Assembly (NCBI GenBank): GCA_003254905.1
Contig: QANU01013586.1
Location: forward strand, 1-64,000
Reading direction: 5' to 3'
Source of the DNA: Nissolia schottii
Lineage: Eukaryota > Streptophyta > Magnoliopsida > Fabales > Fabaceae
DNA length: 64,000 bases
Every line of letters starts with the position of its first letter. The stretch's first letter is position 1. The notes beneath the pieces are model-generated. The model saw nothing but the letters and a program-made list of their open reading frames with translations. It searched no databases and was not told the origin of the DNA. Shown one piece after another: positions 62,522 through 64,000 of the stretch. Made by a program: the position numbers and the translations under genes.

Positions 62522-63960
62522 ATGGAAGGTGCAAATGTGATGCGTCAGAATGAGGTTGACCATATCCAACCTTGGGTGAACTTTCAGGTACGTAGATATT
62601 TTTACCACAACATTTTTGTGTTTCTATTTATGCTAGTGTTGTATATTGATAAGACAAATGTTAGGTTAGTGTCTGTCAAAAATGGTGGACCCTAACTTGT
62701 TTGGTAGATTGATAAAATGTTGTTATTAAATCTGAATGTTAGTTAGATCTATTGAACTTGATAAATAGTTAGATCCATGAATGTTAGTATTATGTTAGAT
62801 AGATGAATAGACAAATGTTGTTATTGAACTTGAATGTTAGTTCAAGTGAGTATTTTATTGAACTTGAATGTTAGTTAGATCTATAGAGTTATTGTAGATT
62901 GATAAGGTATATGTAAATTTGTTGGGTAGATTGCTAAGATAAAGTATTTTATTGAGCTTAAATGTTAGATCTATAGATTTTTTGGGAACTTGAATGCTAT
63001 AGTTGTCGATTAATTTATGAATTTCACTGTAAAGGAAATTATAGTTGTTGATCTATAGAGTTTTTGAAAACTTGAATTTCGCAGGTGTTATCTTATTTTA
63101 TAATTTTATTTTGAGACACTTTTTATGAATTACTTCGAGTCACTTTTGCGTAATTAGTCTGAATACTTTTTTTTTATGTAATTTGTAGGCTTGTATGTTG
63201 GAGACTTGATGATACGAAAGTTTTCATGAGCCACGTTTGCTGACGGAAAAGGGATTGTTGGCCGCTAGATTTCGTGATGTTGCACACATCATGCCAACAT
63301 TTCAGTACAATAGGGCATTGGTCATTACCCTGGTATAGAGATGGTGTCTTGAGATCCACACTTTCCATCTATGATATGGAGAGTTCACAATCACACTGCA
63401 ATACATTGTAGTAATACTCAACCTTCCCTTTGAAGTTTGAACTATTACCGGATAAACTGGAGATTGAGTCATTCACTTTAAAGGCAGGAGTCAGTGGGCA
63501 CTATGTCAGGAGCTGCTCAGAAAAAGAACCCCACAACAGTTCAGAAAGGGGTCCAATGTCTACCTTAAGTGGCTTCAAAGTGTGTACCTTTGTTTGAACC
63601 AATAGGGGCAAGCAAACTAGCTTACGAGTCTGCAGTGCACCTTGGTGTACATTCTGTTCATGATCAGAGATTTCCTCTTCTGTGACAAATTGGGGAATCA
63701 GATGCACCTAAAGTTTCTCCCCGCTACTTGAGGACTTGATGATGGAGACATATATATAGGGGTCAGCAGTCTTGGCAACTCCATATAGGAAGTTGCGTCA
63801 CACTACCAAATTCACTGTGACTGAGTTTGGAGGTTGTGTTGCGTTGCTACACATATGGGCATGGATGAGAACGCCCTAGCTAGCTCGTCTCGGTTGACAT
63901 ACTACGTTCCCGTTTGTTTTAGGGTAAGTATGATAAATGTTTTAGTTTATTTTTTTAGCT
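62522..63960 (+). pseudogene. Plant mobile domain (PMD) gene, decayed
   Basis: Exon 1 is likely 62522-62587 (MEGANVMRQNEVDHIQPW...FQ, then donor GTACGT). From about 63180 the plus strand resembles PMD proteins, which occur as transposon-associated proteins and as the MAIL1/MAIN host proteins: LLAARFRDVAHIMPTFQYN, IHTFHL, GEFTITLQ, FRKGSNVYLKWLQSVY, FLPATxx-type and GSAVLATPYRKLRHTTKF, then GGCVALLHIWAW. Many stops and at least two frame changes break it. Given its setting it is probably a transposon passenger. The 3' end lies near or beyond the window edge. Confidence 0.6.
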
Positions 63961-64000
63961 AATGAATATTAATGTATTTGAATCATTGATATCTAACATG

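Overview
This window is plant nuclear DNA, most probably from a dicot and likely a legume of the soybean/bean group. The species is inferred from the general look of the repeats and genes and was not tested. It has two intact housekeeping genes with many introns, AT-rich intergenic DNA, and a dense nest of transposable elements. One 367-base gap (29441-29807) and two single-N positions (34144, 37613) mark draft joins.

Layout. (1) 1-14665: one large Mutator-like element (MULE) entering from the left edge. Its long terminal inverted repeats are at 1-213 (outer part off-window) and 14196-14665. Its transposase is on the minus strand (PB1-like domain, K/D-rich linker, MuDR N-terminal domain, SWIM and CCHC zinc fingers), and a small GRF zinc-finger gene is on the plus strand. 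Both are dead. At least five LTRs without partners have landed in it, one inside another, and several keep recognisable 5-bp target duplications. (2) 14666-17508: AT-rich spacer with a MITE-like inverted repeat. (3) 17509-47603, minus strand: a complete exportin-7 gene, 27 coding exons predicting about 1047 residues. Intron 7 is about 10.8 kb and holds a decayed, nested Ty3/gypsy chromovirus-type element and a 3.5-kb foreign block. Other introns hold LINE, SINE and hAT-MITE remnants. (4) 47604-48796: shared divergent promoter region. (5) 48797-50848, plus strand: ribosomal protein L5 (uL18), nine coding exons, about 303 residues. (6) 51178-59790: a broken second copy of the exportin-7 5' region, split by a LINE fragment that was itself split by a Helitron of about 7 kb (52485-59450). 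(7) 59791-64000: AT-rich DNA with another LINE fragment and a decayed plant-mobile-domain gene.

The two host genes are divergently transcribed. Exportin-7 acts in Ran-dependent nucleocytoplasmic transport and L5 escorts 5S rRNA into the 60S subunit. The L5 upstream region has the site II (TGGGCC) plus telo-box (AACCCTAA) pairing usual for plant translation genes. I found no prokaryote-style operon, CRISPR array, toxin gene or clear new system. The most unusual signals are the CGCTCAGCG arrays in the U3 of otherwise different LTR families, the interchange of U3 blocks among those LTRs, the reconstructable insertion order in the MULE, an LTR sitting exactly in another element's primer-binding site, and exon-like segments inside the Helitron.
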